A stretch of 64,000 nt of DNA from Streptomyces rhizosphaerihabitans (GTDB lineage Bacteria; Actinomycetota; Actinomycetes; Streptomycetales; Streptomycetaceae), in the NCBI RefSeq assembly GCF_025399795.1, contig NZ_JAODTZ010000006.1, positions 186,001 to 250,000 of the forward strand, written 5' to 3'. Positions 37,117 to 45,685 of the stretch are shown here, in pieces; position 1 is the first letter of the stretch, and every line of letters starts with the position of its first letter. The notes below the pieces were generated by a model, which saw nothing but the letters and a program-made list of their open reading frames with translations, did not search any database and had not been told where the DNA came from. A program made the position numbers and the translations under genes.

Positions 37117-37560
37117 TCAGCCGCGGCGTCGGCGCAGGGCCCGCGAGACGCTCAGGACGAGCGCGACGAGGGCGCCCACCCCGGCCGTCGCCGAGGCCAC
37201 CACGACGAAGGGGTCGACCGGATCCGCACCACCGGTACGGGCACCTCCGCGCCTGGGTCCTCTGTCCCCGCCAGGGCCCCGGCCGTCCCCGTGCTCTCCG
37301 CGCTCCACCCGGGTTGCGCCGGACCCGGCCACCCGCGGTACGCCGGGTCCGGCCACCCGGAGTGCGTCGTGTCCGGCCATCCGGAGCCCGTCGTGTCCCG
37401 CAGCGGCGCCGAGGCGCGTGAACGCGGACCCCGGAAGTCCGCCCGCGTGCACGGACGTGCCCAAGTGGGCGGCCGCGCGCCCGACCGCCGCGGTCGCCGG
37501 GATGGCGCCCAGGGCGGCCAGAACCGCGGCGAGGGCGACGAATCGTCGTCTGTGGCGCAT
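37117..37560 (-). CDS. Small exported protein with C-terminal membrane anchor
   Basis: A 147-residue protein that I do not recognise. It has an N-terminal signal peptide ([18 protein letters not shown]...TAAVGRAAA). The middle contains degenerate 8-9 residue repeats ([25 protein letters not shown]), followed by a Gly/Arg/Asp-rich low-complexity stretch. The C terminus is a membrane helix ([22 protein letters not shown]) ending in RALRRRRG. The layout resembles surface proteins held by a C-terminal helix with a positively charged stop, without an LPXTG sortase signal. ATG 37560 has GGGAG about 8 bases upstream. It lies behind the divergent HTH gene and upstream of uvrC on the same strand, but with a 217-base gap. 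Confidence 0.65.
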   Translation of the reverse strand: MRHRRRFVALAAVLAALGAIPATAAVGRAAAHLGTSVHAGGLPGSAFTRLGAAAGHDGLRMAGHDALRVAGPGVPRVAGSGATRVERGEHGDGRGPGGDRGPRRGGARTGGADPVDPFVVVASATAGVGALVALVLSVSRALRRRRG

Positions 37561-37798
37561 CGTGTTTGCTCCCGAGTGGGGGTCGAGGAGGGAAGGAGCG
37601 CGTCCGGGGGGCTGCGGTGAGCCATGTTGAGCATCAGGTGTTGTCGGGACTTGGTCAACACGCTTCAATGCGGGGGAACTCGGGGCGTGAACGGCGAAAC
37701 CCGCCTGTGAACAGCCCCCGCGTGCCCAGCGGGCAGCGCCGACGAACCGCTCGAACGGCCTGACCAGCCGTAGTGAACATCCACAGAAAGGCCCCTGC

Positions 37799-38746
37799 AT
37801 GCCGCACGGCACACAGCACGCGGACGTCGCCACGGCGGAACTGGAAACGGCCCTGCGGGGCGGCCCCTTCCATGTCGCTCTGCGCGCCGCGATCACCGCC
37901 CGCGGGCTGCCGCTGCAACGCGTCCAGCACCATCTGTCGCGGTACGGCGTCAAGGTCGGGGTGACGAGCCTGAGTTACTGGCAGCAAGGCGCCCGGCGCC
38001 CCCAACGCCCCGAGTCGCTGCGGGCCGTCCGCGCCCTGGAGGAGATACTCCAGCTGCCCGACGAGTCCCTGATCAGGCTGCTGGCCGAGGCCGAGGAGCG
38101 CTCGGATCCGGAGCGCCCCACGGGGCGTTCCTACCGCTCCCTGGTGGAGGCCTCCGGTGTCCTGGAAAGGCTGCTGGCCGAACTGGAGTCCCCGCTCGAC
38201 GGCGGACTGCACACGATCGGCCATCACGAACAGGTCCGCATCGGCGCCCATCGTGAACTGCTGGGCCGCGAATCGCACCACATAGTGCGCGCCCACAAGG
38301 ACGGCGTGGACCGCTATGTGGCCATCCACCACGGCGACCCCGGGTGCGCACCGGAGCGGACGGCGGTCCGGGCTCTGGAGAACTGCCGTACGGGCCGGGT
38401 GCGCTGGCACCGCGACACCGGCGTGCTCGTCGCCGAACTGCTCTTCGACACCCGACTGCGGGCAGGCGATACGTTCCTCTTCCGCTATGCGTTCGAGGAC
38501 GGCACCGCCGGGGCGTCGAGCGAGTACGTCCGCGGGTTCGGCTTCGCGGGCGGACAGTACGCGCTCCAGGTGCACTTCACCGAGAACGCGCTGCCCGTGC
38601 GCTGCCACCGCTTCACCCAGCACTCGGCGGCCGCGCCGCGCAGTGGCCGCCAGGAACTGACGCTGAGCGGCCACCACCGCTCGGTGCATCTGGTCGAGCC
38701 GCGTGTGCGGTCGGGGATCGTGGGGATCGGATGGGACTGGGAGTGA
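37799..38746 (+). CDS. HTH (XRE-like) domain protein of unknown role
   Basis: A 315-residue protein. The N-terminal third reads as a helix-turn-helix domain: FHVALRAAITARGLPLQRVQHHLSRYGVKVGVTSLSYWQQGARRPQRPESLRAVRALEEIL, with TSLSYWQQG as recognition helix. The C-terminal 190 residues form a beta-rich domain with VDRYVAIHHGD, WHRDTGVLVAELLFDTRLRAGDTFLFRYAFED and an ending in GIVGIGWDWE. This architecture is conserved in Streptomyces near uvrC but no target or ligand is known to me. ATG 37799 has AGAAAGG about 7 bases upstream. It is transcribed away from the small membrane protein gene and toward the Rieske gene. Confidence 0.8.
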   Translation: MPHGTQHADVATAELETALRGGPFHVALRAAITARGLPLQRVQHHLSRYGVKVGVTSLSYWQQGARRPQRPESLRAVRALEEILQLPDESLIRLLAEAEERSDPERPTGRSYRSLVEASGVLERLLAELESPLDGGLHTIGHHEQVRIGAHRELLGRESHHIVRAHKDGVDRYVAIHHGDPGCAPERTAVRALENCRTGRVRWHRDTGVLVAELLFDTRLRAGDTFLFRYAFEDGTAGASSEYVRGFGFAGGQYALQVHFTENALPVRCHRFTQHSAAAPRSGRQELTLSGHHRSVHLVEPRVRSGIVGIGWDWE

Positions 38747-38768
38747 CCGCACGCACGGGTGCGGTCCC

Positions 38769-38785
38769 CGGGCCGGTCCGGCCCG
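38769..38785. terminator. Short GC-rich hairpin between convergent genes
   Basis: CGGGCCGG-T-CCGGCCCG, a perfect 8-base-arm palindrome between the HTH gene (stop 38746) and the Rieske gene (stop 38821). Its position suits a shared terminator, though the loop is minimal. Confidence 0.4.
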
Positions 38786-38820
38786 CACTCGGACTTGACG
38801 CACCCGGCCCGCACCTGAGC

Positions 38821-39246
38821 TCAGGCACCCGGCCCGGCGACGATCTTCCCGTTCCTCTCCTCGACGGACAGCTCGTGGAGCGGCACGGTGGCCGGTGCCC
38901 GCAGCACCTTGCCCGTCGAGGCCTCGAACTCGCTGCCGTGACACGGGCACACGAGCGTCGTGCCCTCCAGCTTGTTGATGGCGCACCCGGCATGGGTGCA
39001 GATCGAGCTGAACGCCTTGAGCGAACCGTTCTCGGCACGGCTGACCACGACGTTCTGGTCCTGGTACAGCTGAGCACCACCCTTGGCGACCTCGCTGTCC
39101 GCGCCCAGCACGACGGGAGCGGTCGGTGTCGCGGGGGTTCCGCCGCCACTGCCACCGGAACACGCGGCGAGGCCGAGTCCGGCGACCGGGGTGAGCGCCG
39201 CTCCCCGCAGGACGGTACGACGGCTCGCGGACGGACGGCCGGACAT
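38821..39246 (-). CDS. Tat-exported Rieske [2Fe-2S] lipoprotein
   Basis: A 141-residue protein. The N terminus has a twin-arginine signal with lipobox: SRRTVLRGAALTPVAGLGLAAC, so it is exported folded with its cluster and lipid-anchored outside. The Rieske domain occupies about residues 60-141 with the two cluster motifs CTHAGC and CPCHGS near residues 86 and 104. Such small stand-alone Rieske proteins are common in Streptomyces; the redox partner is unknown. The start is ATG at 39246, with GGAG 6 bases upstream. The same frame is open further upstream but the twin-arginine signal fixes the start. The gene is divergent from lacI, and the 12-base-arm operator lies between them, so shared control is possible. 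Confidence 0.92.
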   Translation of the reverse strand: MSGRPSASRRTVLRGAALTPVAGLGLAACSGGSGGGTPATPTAPVVLGADSEVAKGGAQLYQDQNVVVSRAENGSLKAFSSICTHAGCAINKLEGTTLVCPCHGSEFEASTGKVLRAPATVPLHELSVEERNGKIVAGPGA

Positions 39247-39397
39247 GGCATCTCCACTGGTCGAGGGTGCTGGCGGACGCTCCGCCGAGCGCGACGAGGG
39301 GGCCGAACACGGCAAAGGGTGTCGCGCACCGACGATACCGGCACAGATCGTTCCGCCCGATGCGGGGCGGGCCGACGCGAGGAGACCCGTAAACGCC

Positions 39398-39429
39398 TGA
39401 CGTAAACGCATGCGTAAGCGTTTACGTCA
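39398..39429. promoter_or_regulatory. LacI-type operator region
   Basis: TGACGTAAACGC (39398-39409), an 8-base spacer, and its perfect reverse complement GCGTTTACGTCA (39418-39429). Inside are further GTAAACG / CGTAAGCG half-sites, and another GTAAACGCC precedes it at 39389-39397. AAACG/CGTTT half-sites are typical of LacI/GalR family operators. It lies 183 bases upstream of lacI and 152 bases upstream of the Rieske gene; autoregulation is the likely meaning. Confidence 0.65.
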
Positions 39430-39440
39430 AGCGCCGACTG

Positions 39441-39599
39441 GGGTACGTTCGCCCTCGGACGACCGGGTTCCGTTCGCGGGCCGGCACCCATGTTTTGTTC
39501 ACGGACCAGCGCCCAGGTTCCGTTCGCGGGCCGGCACCCCGTTTTGTTCTCGGGCGAGCGCCCAGATTTTGCTCACGGGCGGGCACCACGGTTCCAGGG
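39441..39599. repeat. 25-base imperfect tandem repeat array upstream of lacI
   Basis: At least six units of 24-25 bases (starting 39441, 39465, 39490, 39515, 39540, 39564) with the pattern GTTNNGTTCNCGGGCNNGCNCCC. Units two and four (39466-39489 and 39516-39539) share 24 identical bases, giving a 50-base higher-order period. The period is not a multiple of three and there are no unique spacers, so it is neither coding nor CRISPR. Confidence 0.75.
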
Positions 39600-39611
39600 G
39601 AGGGGAGCGCC

Positions 39612-40679
39612 ATGGCGACGATGGTCGATGTGGCCCGGCGGGCGGGCGTGTCCATCGCGACCGTCTCGCACGTCCTCAACAACACCCGTCCGGTCCTGCC
39701 CGGGACACGCCAGGCCGTTCTCGACGCGATCGACGAACTGGGCTACACGCCCAACACCCTCGCCCGTTCGCTCGTCACCTCACGTACGCGGTCCATCGGG
39801 CTCGCGGTGTCGGCGATCAGCAACCCGTACTTCACGGAGATCCTCCAGGGCGTCGAGGCCGGAGCCCTGGAACACGGCTACGGCCTGCTGCTCGCCGATC
39901 CGCACGACGACCCCGAGCACGAGCGCAAAGTCGTCCAACTGCTGCACGAACGACGGGTGGACGGAATGATCATCGCGCCGTCGGCGACCCCGGACGCCCT
40001 CCTGCGCCACCTCGGGCAGCACGGCGTACCCACCGTCTTCCTGGACCGGCTCGTGGACCCTCCCGCCGGGAGCGGTTTCCGCCACGACCAGGTCTGCGCC
40101 GAGAGCACCGGCCCCATGGCGAGCCTGGTCGCGCACCTCGCCGAGCGAGGACACCGGCGTATCGGACTGGTCGCGGGACTGCCCGGACTCAGCACCACGG
40201 CCGAGCGGATCACCGGCTACCGGCACGGCCTCGCGCACGCCGGACTCCCCTACGACGAACGGCTCGTGGCGCACGGCCACTCCCGCACGGAGACGGCCGA
40301 GGAGGCCACCCACCGGCTGTTGTCCCTCGGGGCGCCGCCCGGCGCGCTCGTCACCGCCAACAACGCCATGACCATCGGGGTGCTGCGGGCCCTGCGCGAA
40401 CGGGGTCTGTCCGTGCCCGACGACATCGCGCTCTGCTGCTTCGACGACTTCTCCTGGGCGGACCTGTTCACGCCCCGGCTCACCGTGATCGCCCAGCCCA
40501 GCAAGGAGCTCGGTGCCACGGCCGTCCGGCTGCTCCTGGAACGGCTGGCGTCGCCGCACCTGGAGAGCCGCACCGTCCGGCTTCCCTCCGCCTTCGTCCA
40601 CCGCACCTCGTGCGGCTGCCCCGAGAGCGCCGTACACCCCGAAACCCTTGGGACACCGAGGAAAGGACCCGAGTCGTGA
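39612..40679 (+). CDS. LacI family transcriptional regulator
   Basis: A 355-residue LacI/GalR repressor. The N-terminal HTH is MATMVDVARRAGVSIATVSHVLNNTRPVLPGTRQAVLDAIDELGYTPN, with hinge helix NTLARSLVTSRTRSIGLAV. The periplasmic-binding-protein-like sensor follows, with VDGMIIAPSAT, GHRRIGLVAGLPG near residue 180 and DDIALCCFDDFSWADLFTPRLTVIAQP near 275. ATG 39612 has GGGAGGGGAG upstream; longer in-frame readings pass through the tandem repeats and are not family sequence. The stop overlaps the sugar kinase GTG by 4 bases. The partner gene suggests a fructose or similar ketose/hexose ligand. Confidence 0.93.
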   Translation: MATMVDVARRAGVSIATVSHVLNNTRPVLPGTRQAVLDAIDELGYTPNTLARSLVTSRTRSIGLAVSAISNPYFTEILQGVEAGALEHGYGLLLADPHDDPEHERKVVQLLHERRVDGMIIAPSATPDALLRHLGQHGVPTVFLDRLVDPPAGSGFRHDQVCAESTGPMASLVAHLAERGHRRIGLVAGLPGLSTTAERITGYRHGLAHAGLPYDERLVAHGHSRTETAEEATHRLLSLGAPPGALVTANNAMTIGVLRALRERGLSVPDDIALCCFDDFSWADLFTPRLTVIAQPSKELGATAVRLLLERLASPHLESRTVRLPSAFVHRTSCGCPESAVHPETLGTPRKGPES

Positions 40680-41587
40680 TCGTCGTCGCCGGTGAGGCCC
40701 TGATCGATCTGGTGCCGCAGGACGCGGGCGCGCTGGCGGGCCTGCTGCCTCGTCTCGGCGGCGGGCCCTACAACACGGCGGTGGCACTCGGCCGCCTCGG
40801 CTCCCCCACCGCCTTCTGCTCCCGCGTCTCACGCGACGCGTTCGGCGAGGCCCTCCTGGCCGGACTGGGCGACGCGGGCGTCGACGTGTCGTCCGTGCAG
40901 CGCGGCGGCGAACCGACGGCCCTGGCCGTCGCCACGATCGGCGCGGACGGCTCGGCCGCGTACTCCTTCTACGTCGAGGGCACGGCGGACCGCCTCTTCG
41001 CGGCCCCGGACCGACTCCCCGACGCGGCGCGGGCGGTGTCCTTCGGTACCTGTTCACTCGTTCTGGAACCGGGCGCGAGCGCGTACGAGGAGCTGATGCG
41101 GACCGCCGCCGCGCAGGGCGTGTTCACGGCCCTCGACCCGAACATCCGCGCCGGCCTGATCCCCGACCCGGACGCCTACCGCGCCCGGTTCAGGAGCTGG
41201 CTGCCGTCGGTGTCCCTGCTCAAGCTGTCCGAGGAGGACGCCCGGTGGCTCGACGGCACACCGCGCGAGTGGCTGGCCGCCGGCCCCGCTGCCGTGGTGA
41301 TCACCCAGGGCGGCGACGGTCTCACCGCGTTCACCCGGGACGGTTCGGTCCATTCCGTGCCCGGCGAACCCGTCGACGTCGTGGACACCATCGGCGCCGG
41401 CGACACCGTGAACGCGGCCCTGCTGCACGGCCTGGCCGCCCAAAATGCCCTGTCCCCGGCCGCACTTGCGGAGCTGGACCCCCAGGGCTGGACCGAACTC
41501 CTGCGCTTCGCGGCCCGCGCGGCGGCCATCACCTGCTCCCGCGCCGGAGCCGAGCCACCGTACGCCCGCGAACTCGGCGACCTGTAG
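40676..41587 (+). CDS. PfkB-family sugar kinase (fructokinase-like)
   Basis: A 303-residue ribokinase/PfkB-type kinase phosphorylating a sugar with ATP. The N terminus IVVAGEALIDLVPQ and GGGPYNTAVALGRLG near residue 30 are the substrate side (PfkB signature 1). DTIGAGDTVNAALLHGL near residue 240 is signature 2, with the anion-hole/catalytic GAGD. The sequence pattern is closest to fructokinases. The GTG start overlaps the lacI stop (GTGA), so the pair is translationally coupled and presumably repressed by that LacI protein. The hairpin at 41645 follows. Confidence 0.9.
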   Translation: MIVVAGEALIDLVPQDAGALAGLLPRLGGGPYNTAVALGRLGSPTAFCSRVSRDAFGEALLAGLGDAGVDVSSVQRGGEPTALAVATIGADGSAAYSFYVEGTADRLFAAPDRLPDAARAVSFGTCSLVLEPGASAYEELMRTAAAQGVFTALDPNIRAGLIPDPDAYRARFRSWLPSVSLLKLSEEDARWLDGTPREWLAAGPAAVVITQGGDGLTAFTRDGSVHSVPGEPVDVVDTIGAGDTVNAALLHGLAAQNALSPAALAELDPQGWTELLRFAARAAAITCSRAGAEPPYARELGDL

Positions 41588-41644
41588 GAACGCCCCGGCC
41601 GTCACCCGCCGTCCTCGAACCGTGATGGCGGGCGGCCGACTTCA

Positions 41645-41691
41645 CACCACACGGCACCCCGCGGGGAGTTCCCGCGGGGTGCCGTGTGGTG
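41645..41691. terminator. Bidirectional terminator between the sugar kinase and uvrA
   Basis: Perfect 21-base arms (41645-41665 and 41671-41691) with a 5-base loop, between two convergent genes. The strongest hairpin in the window. Confidence 0.92.
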
Positions 41692-41726
41692 GTGAGTTGC
41701 CGGACCGGCGCTTCGGTACGGCCGGT

Positions 41727-44700
41727 TCAGGCCTTGCGAGCCCGCGTGGTCTTCTTCACGGGGGTCGCCTTCGTGGCGGTCTTCTTCGCCACGGCCGCCT
41801 TCTTGGTGGCCGTGCTGTTGACGGTCTTCGTGGTCGTCTTCTTCGCCGTCGTCCCGGCCGCGACCGTCTTCTTGGCCGCGGTCCTGCGAGGGGCCTTCAC
41901 GGGAACGGCGTCGCTGATCCGGTCGGCGCCGAGGATCTCCCGCAGGAACTTGCCGGTGTGGCTGGCGGGGACACCGGCGACCTCTTCGGGCGTGCCCTCG
42001 GCAATCACGAGACCGCCGCCGTTGCCCCCCTCGGGGCCCATGTCGATGACCCAGTCCGCGGTCTTGATGACATCGAGGTTGTGCTCGATGACGATGACCG
42101 TGTTGCCCTTGTCGACCAGACCGGACAGCACCGTGATGAGCTTGCTGATGTCCTCGAAGTGCAGACCGGTGGTCGGCTCGTCGAGTACGTACACGGTGCG
42201 GCCGGTGGAGCGCTTCTGGAGCTCGCTGGCGAGCTTGACCCGCTGCGCCTCACCGCCGGACAGCGTCGGCGCGGACTGGCCGAGCCTGACGTAGCCGAGG
42301 CCGACGTCGTTGAGCGTCCTGAGGTGGCGGGCGATCGCCGGCACCGCCTCGAAGAAGCCGAGCGCCTCCTCGATCGGCATGTCCAGGACCTCGGAGATGG
42401 ACTTGCCCTTGTAGTGGACCTCCAGGGTCTCCCGGTTGTAGCGCGCCCCGTGGCAGACCTCGCAGGGGACGTACACGTCCGGCAGGAAGTTCATCTCGAT
42501 CTTGATGGTGCCGTCGCCGGAGCAGTTCTCGCAGCGGCCGCCCTTGACGTTGAAGGAGAAGCGGCCCGGCAGATAGCCCCGCACCTTCGCCTCGGTGGTC
42601 TCGGCGAACAGCCTGCGGACATGGTCGAAGACTCCGGTGTACGTCGCCGGGTTGGAGCGGGGCGTACGGCCGATGGGCGACTGGTCGACGTGCACGACCT
42701 TGTCGACGAGGTCGTCGCCGTCCACGCGGGTGTGCCGCCCCGGTACGTTCCTCGCGCCGTTCAGCTCACGGGCCAGGTGCGTGTACAGGATGTCGTTGAC
42801 CAGCGTCGACTTGCCGGAGCCCGACACACCGGTGACGGCCGTGAGGACGCCCAGCGGGAAGGACACGTCGATGTCCTGGAGGTTGTTCTCGCGGGCGCCG
42901 TGCACCGTGAGCCTGCGGCCGGGGTCGGCGGGGCGGCGGATGTCCGGGGTCGGGATCTGCCTCTTGCGCGACAGGTACTGGCCGGTGATCGACTCGGCGT
43001 TGTCGAGGAGTTCCTTCAAGGGTCCGCTGTGCACGACCTTGCCGCCGTGCTCGCCCGCGCCGGGGCCGATGTCCACGACCCAGTCGGCGACCTTGATGGT
43101 GTCCTCGTCGTGCTCGACGACGATGAGCGTGTTGCCCATGTCACGGAGTCGGACCAGGGTCTCGATCAGCCGGTGGTTGTCACGCTGGTGCAGCCCGATG
43201 GAGGGCTCGTCGAGGACGTACAGGACGCCGACGAGTCCGGAGCCGATCTGCGTGGCCAGGCGGATGCGCTGGGCCTCGCCGCCGGACAGGGTGCCGGCCG
43301 CGCGGTTCAGCGACAGGTAGTCGAGGCCGACGTCGACCAGGAAGCGCAGGCGTTCGTTGACCTCCTTCAGGACGCGCTCGGCGATCTTCTTGTCGCGCGC
43401 GTTGAGCTTCATCGCCCCCAGGAAGTCCGCGCAGTCGCTGATGGACATGGCGGCGACCTCGGCGATCGACTTCTCCATGACGGTGACCGCGAGGACGAGC
43501 GGCTTGAGGCGCGTGCCCTGACAGGTGGGGCAGGGCACCTCGCGCATGTAGCCCTCGAAGCGCTCACGGCTGGCGTCGCTCTCGGACTCGCCGTGCCGCC
43601 TCTTGACGAAGGGGACGGCTCCTTCGAAGGGCGTGGTGTACACGCGCTCGCGTCCGTACCGGTTGCGGTAGCGGACCTCGATCTGCGTCTTGTGGCCGTA
43701 GAGCAGGGCCTTCTTGGCGCGCTGCGGCAGACCGGCGAAGGGGATGTCGGTCCGGAAGCCCAACGCGTCCGCGAGGGCGCTGATCAGCCGGCCGAAGTAG
43801 TCCTTGGTGTGCCCGTGCGACCACGCGTGGATGGCGCCCTCGTCGAGGGACTTCTCCTCGTCCGGGACGATCAGCTCGGGGTCGACCTCCATGCGCGTGC
43901 CGATACCGGTGCACTCGGGGCAGGCGCCGAAGGGCGAGTTGAAGGAGAAGGAGCGGGGCTCCAGCTCCTCGAAGGAGAGGTCGTCGTACGGGCAGTACAG
44001 GTGCTCCGAGTACATGCGCTCGCGCTCGGGGTCGTCCTCGGGGAGGTCGACGAAGTCGAGCACGACCATGCCGCCGGAGAGGCCGAGGGCGGTCTCCACG
44101 GAGTCGGTGAGGCGGCGCTTGGCGGAGTCCTTCACCGTGAGGCGGTCGATGACCACCTCGATGGTGTGCTTCTCCTGCTTCTTCAGCGTCGGCGGCTCGG
44201 TGAGCTGGATCGTCTCGCCGTCGACCCGGGCACGGCTGTACCCCTTGGTCTGGAGATCGGCGAAGAGGTCGACGAACTCACCCTTGCGCTCGCGCACCAG
44301 CGGCGACAGGACCTGGAAGCGGCTCCCCTCCGACAGCTCCAGGACCTTGTCGACGATGGCCTGCGGCGACTGTCGGGAGATGGGCCGGCGGCACTCGGGA
44401 CAGTGCGGCTTGCCGATGCGCGCGAAGAGCAGCCGGAGGTAGTCGTATACCTCGGTGATGGTGCCGACCGTCGAGCGCGGGTTGCGCGAGGTCGACTTCT
44501 GGTCGATGGACACGGCCGGGGAGAGACCTTCGATGAAGTCCACGTCCGGCTTGTCCATCTGGCCGAGGAACTGCCGGGCGTACGAGGACAGGGACTCCAC
44601 GTAGCGCCGCTGGCCCTCGGCGAAGATCGTGTCGAAGGCGAGGGAGGACTTGCCCGACCCCGACAGGCCCGTGAAGACGATGAGCGAGTCGCGCGGGAGG

Positions 44701-44762
44701 TCGAGCGAGACATTCTTCAGGTTGTGCTCGCGCGCTCCACGGACGATGAGACGGTCGGCCAC
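41727..44762 (-). CDS. uvrA: Excinuclease ABC subunit A
   Basis: A 1011-residue UvrA, the damage-recognition ATPase of nucleotide-excision repair. It has two ABC modules: Walker [15 protein letters not shown] near residue 30 and [15 protein letters not shown] near 645, signatures [12 protein letters not shown] near 495 and [12 protein letters not shown] near 840, and Walker [13 protein letters not shown] and [12 protein letters not shown]. The zinc fingers are CPEC near residue 115, CPECTG near 283 and [14 protein letters not shown] near 745-770. The last 60 residues are a Lys/Ala/Thr-rich tail ([18 protein letters not shown]), like a histone H1 tail. GTG at 44762 is chosen because AAGG lies 12 bases upstream; GTG at 44774 is an alternative without a ribosome site. 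The leader has a hairpin (44795-44809) and a damage-type promoter at 44819-44841. Confidence 0.96.
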   Translation of the reverse strand: MADRLIVRGAREHNLKNVSLDLPRDSLIVFTGLSGSGKSSLAFDTIFAEGQRRYVESLSSYARQFLGQMDKPDVDFIEGLSPAVSIDQKSTSRNPRSTVGTITEVYDYLRLLFARIGKPHCPECRRPISRQSPQAIVDKVLELSEGSRFQVLSPLVRERKGEFVDLFADLQTKGYSRARVDGETIQLTEPPTLKKQEKHTIEVVIDRLTVKDSAKRRLTDSVETALGLSGGMVVLDFVDLPEDDPERERMYSEHLYCPYDDLSFEELEPRSFSFNSPFGACPECTGIGTRMEVDPELIVPDEEKSLDEGAIHAWSHGHTKDYFGRLISALADALGFRTDIPFAGLPQRAKKALLYGHKTQIEVRYRNRYGRERVYTTPFEGAVPFVKRRHGESESDASRERFEGYMREVPCPTCQGTRLKPLVLAVTVMEKSIAEVAAMSISDCADFLGAMKLNARDKKIAERVLKEVNERLRFLVDVGLDYLSLNRAAGTLSGGEAQRIRLATQIGSGLVGVLYVLDEPSIGLHQRDNHRLIETLVRLRDMGNTLIVVEHDEDTIKVADWVVDIGPGAGEHGGKVVHSGPLKELLDNAESITGQYLSRKRQIPTPDIRRPADPGRRLTVHGARENNLQDIDVSFPLGVLTAVTGVSGSGKSTLVNDILYTHLARELNGARNVPGRHTRVDGDDLVDKVVHVDQSPIGRTPRSNPATYTGVFDHVRRLFAETTEAKVRGYLPGRFSFNVKGGRCENCSGDGTIKIEMNFLPDVYVPCEVCHGARYNRETLEVHYKGKSISEVLDMPIEEALGFFEAVPAIARHLRTLNDVGLGYVRLGQSAPTLSGGEAQRVKLASELQKRSTGRTVYVLDEPTTGLHFEDISKLITVLSGLVDKGNTVIVIEHNLDVIKTADWVIDMGPEGGNGGGLVIAEGTPEEVAGVPASHTGKFLREILGADRISDAVPVKAPRRTAAKKTVAAGTTAKKTTTKTVNSTATKKAAVAKKTATKATPVKKTTRARKA

Positions 44763-44818
44763 GCCGGTCCGCACCTTTCTTGAGAGAAGTGACAGGGGCC
44801 GCAGGCCCCCGTCTTCTC

Positions 44819-44841
44819 AGACTAGGGGGAGCCACTGACAG
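44819..44841 (-). promoter_or_regulatory. RecA-NDp-type (PafBC) promoter of uvrA
   Basis: On the minus strand CTGTCAGTG (44833-44841), 8 bases, TAGTCT (44819-44824). It matches the RecA-independent DNA-damage consensus TTGTCRGTG-N8-TAnnnT at all but the first base. It leaves a 56-base leader with a small hairpin before uvrA. Confidence 0.7.
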
Positions 44842-44949
44842 CGCCGGTTGCTTTCCACGGTTCACAACAATCCCGGGCCATCCAGCATGCCCGACGCCAC
44901 CGCCGAGCGTATAGCACGCGTATTCGATTTGCGGGGGTGGTGGACCACC

Positions 44950-44978
44950 TTCACCCGAACGTGTGGCGGAGCTAGGGT
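44950..44978 (+). promoter_or_regulatory. Leaderless promoter of the MDMPI-type gene
   Basis: TTCACC (44950-44955), 17 bases, TAGGGT (44973-44978), then 7 bases to the ATG at 44986, which would also be the transcription start. No ribosome site precedes the ATG, in agreement. Confidence 0.55.
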
Positions 44979-44985
44979 CGACCTC

Positions 44986-45675
44986 ATGATTGATCATGTG
45001 CGCGACCTGGCGTCTGTACGTGACGCGACCGATCGGCTGCTCACCGCAGCCGCCGAACTGGACAACGCCGCCGTGGCCGAGCCGTCACGGCTTCCCGGCT
45101 GGAGCCGTGGGCATGTGCTCGCTCACCTGGCCCGCAACGCGGACGCTCTGGCGAACGTTCTGGAGGGGCGTCCCATGTACGCCTCCGCGAGCACCCGGGA
45201 CGCCGACATCGAGCGCGACGCGCCGCGCCCCCTGGACGTACAGCTGGCGGACCTGCGCGAGAGCGCGGCCCGTTTCGGGGAGACGGGAGCCGCCCCCGCG
45301 GACTGGTCCCGCACGGTCGAGCTGCGCAACGGGGTCACGGACTCCGCGGCGCGGGTGCCGTTCCGGCGGTGGGTCGAGGTCGACCTGCACCACGTGGATC
45401 TGGGGATCGGATACGAGCTCGAGGATCTGCCGGAGGAGTTCGTCACCCGGGAGATCGACTTCCTCGCGGAGCGGTTCGGCGGCCACAAGGACGTGCCCTC
45501 CACCGGGCTCGACGCCGGTGGCGGCCAGGTGTGGACCACCGGCGGGGGCGCCGAGGGCGGACCGGTCGCGGTCCGGGGCTCGGCCGCCGATCTGCTCGGC
45601 TGGCTCTGCGGCCGCCGCGACGGCACCGGTCTGGCGGTTCGCGGCGGCCCGCTTCCGGCCCTCCCGCCGCTATAG
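44986..45675 (+). CDS. Maleylpyruvate isomerase-type (MDMPI/DinB-like) protein
   Basis: A 229-residue protein of the mycothiol-dependent maleylpyruvate isomerase family. The N-terminal DinB-like four-helix region is DLASVRDATDRLLTAAAELDNAAVAEPSRLPGWSRGHVLAHLARNADAL, which contains the conserved GWSRGHVLAHLARN metal-binding segment. VDLHHVDLGIGYE near residue 130 carries further histidines. The C-terminal domain (AVRGSAADLLGWLCGRRDGTGL) is of the MDMPI_C kind. The specific substrate is unknown; maleylpyruvate is only the family prototype. ATG 44986 is chosen on family alignment and the leaderless promoter. It shares no operator with the divergent uvrA. The MBL gene begins 11 bases after its stop. 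Confidence 0.88.
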   Translation: MIDHVRDLASVRDATDRLLTAAAELDNAAVAEPSRLPGWSRGHVLAHLARNADALANVLEGRPMYASASTRDADIERDAPRPLDVQLADLRESAARFGETGAAPADWSRTVELRNGVTDSAARVPFRRWVEVDLHHVDLGIGYELEDLPEEFVTREIDFLAERFGGHKDVPSTGLDAGGGQVWTTGGGAEGGPVAVRGSAADLLGWLCGRRDGTGLAVRGGPLPALPPL

Positions 45676-45685
45676 GCTGGCCGTC

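Noticed and set aside
39441-39599. CRISPR array
   Set aside because: Repeats are adjacent with no unique spacers and are imperfect; no cas genes are near.
41445-44783. A 1112-codon plus-strand open frame opposite uvrA
   Set aside because: Antisense shadow of uvrA; no recognisable protein sequence.
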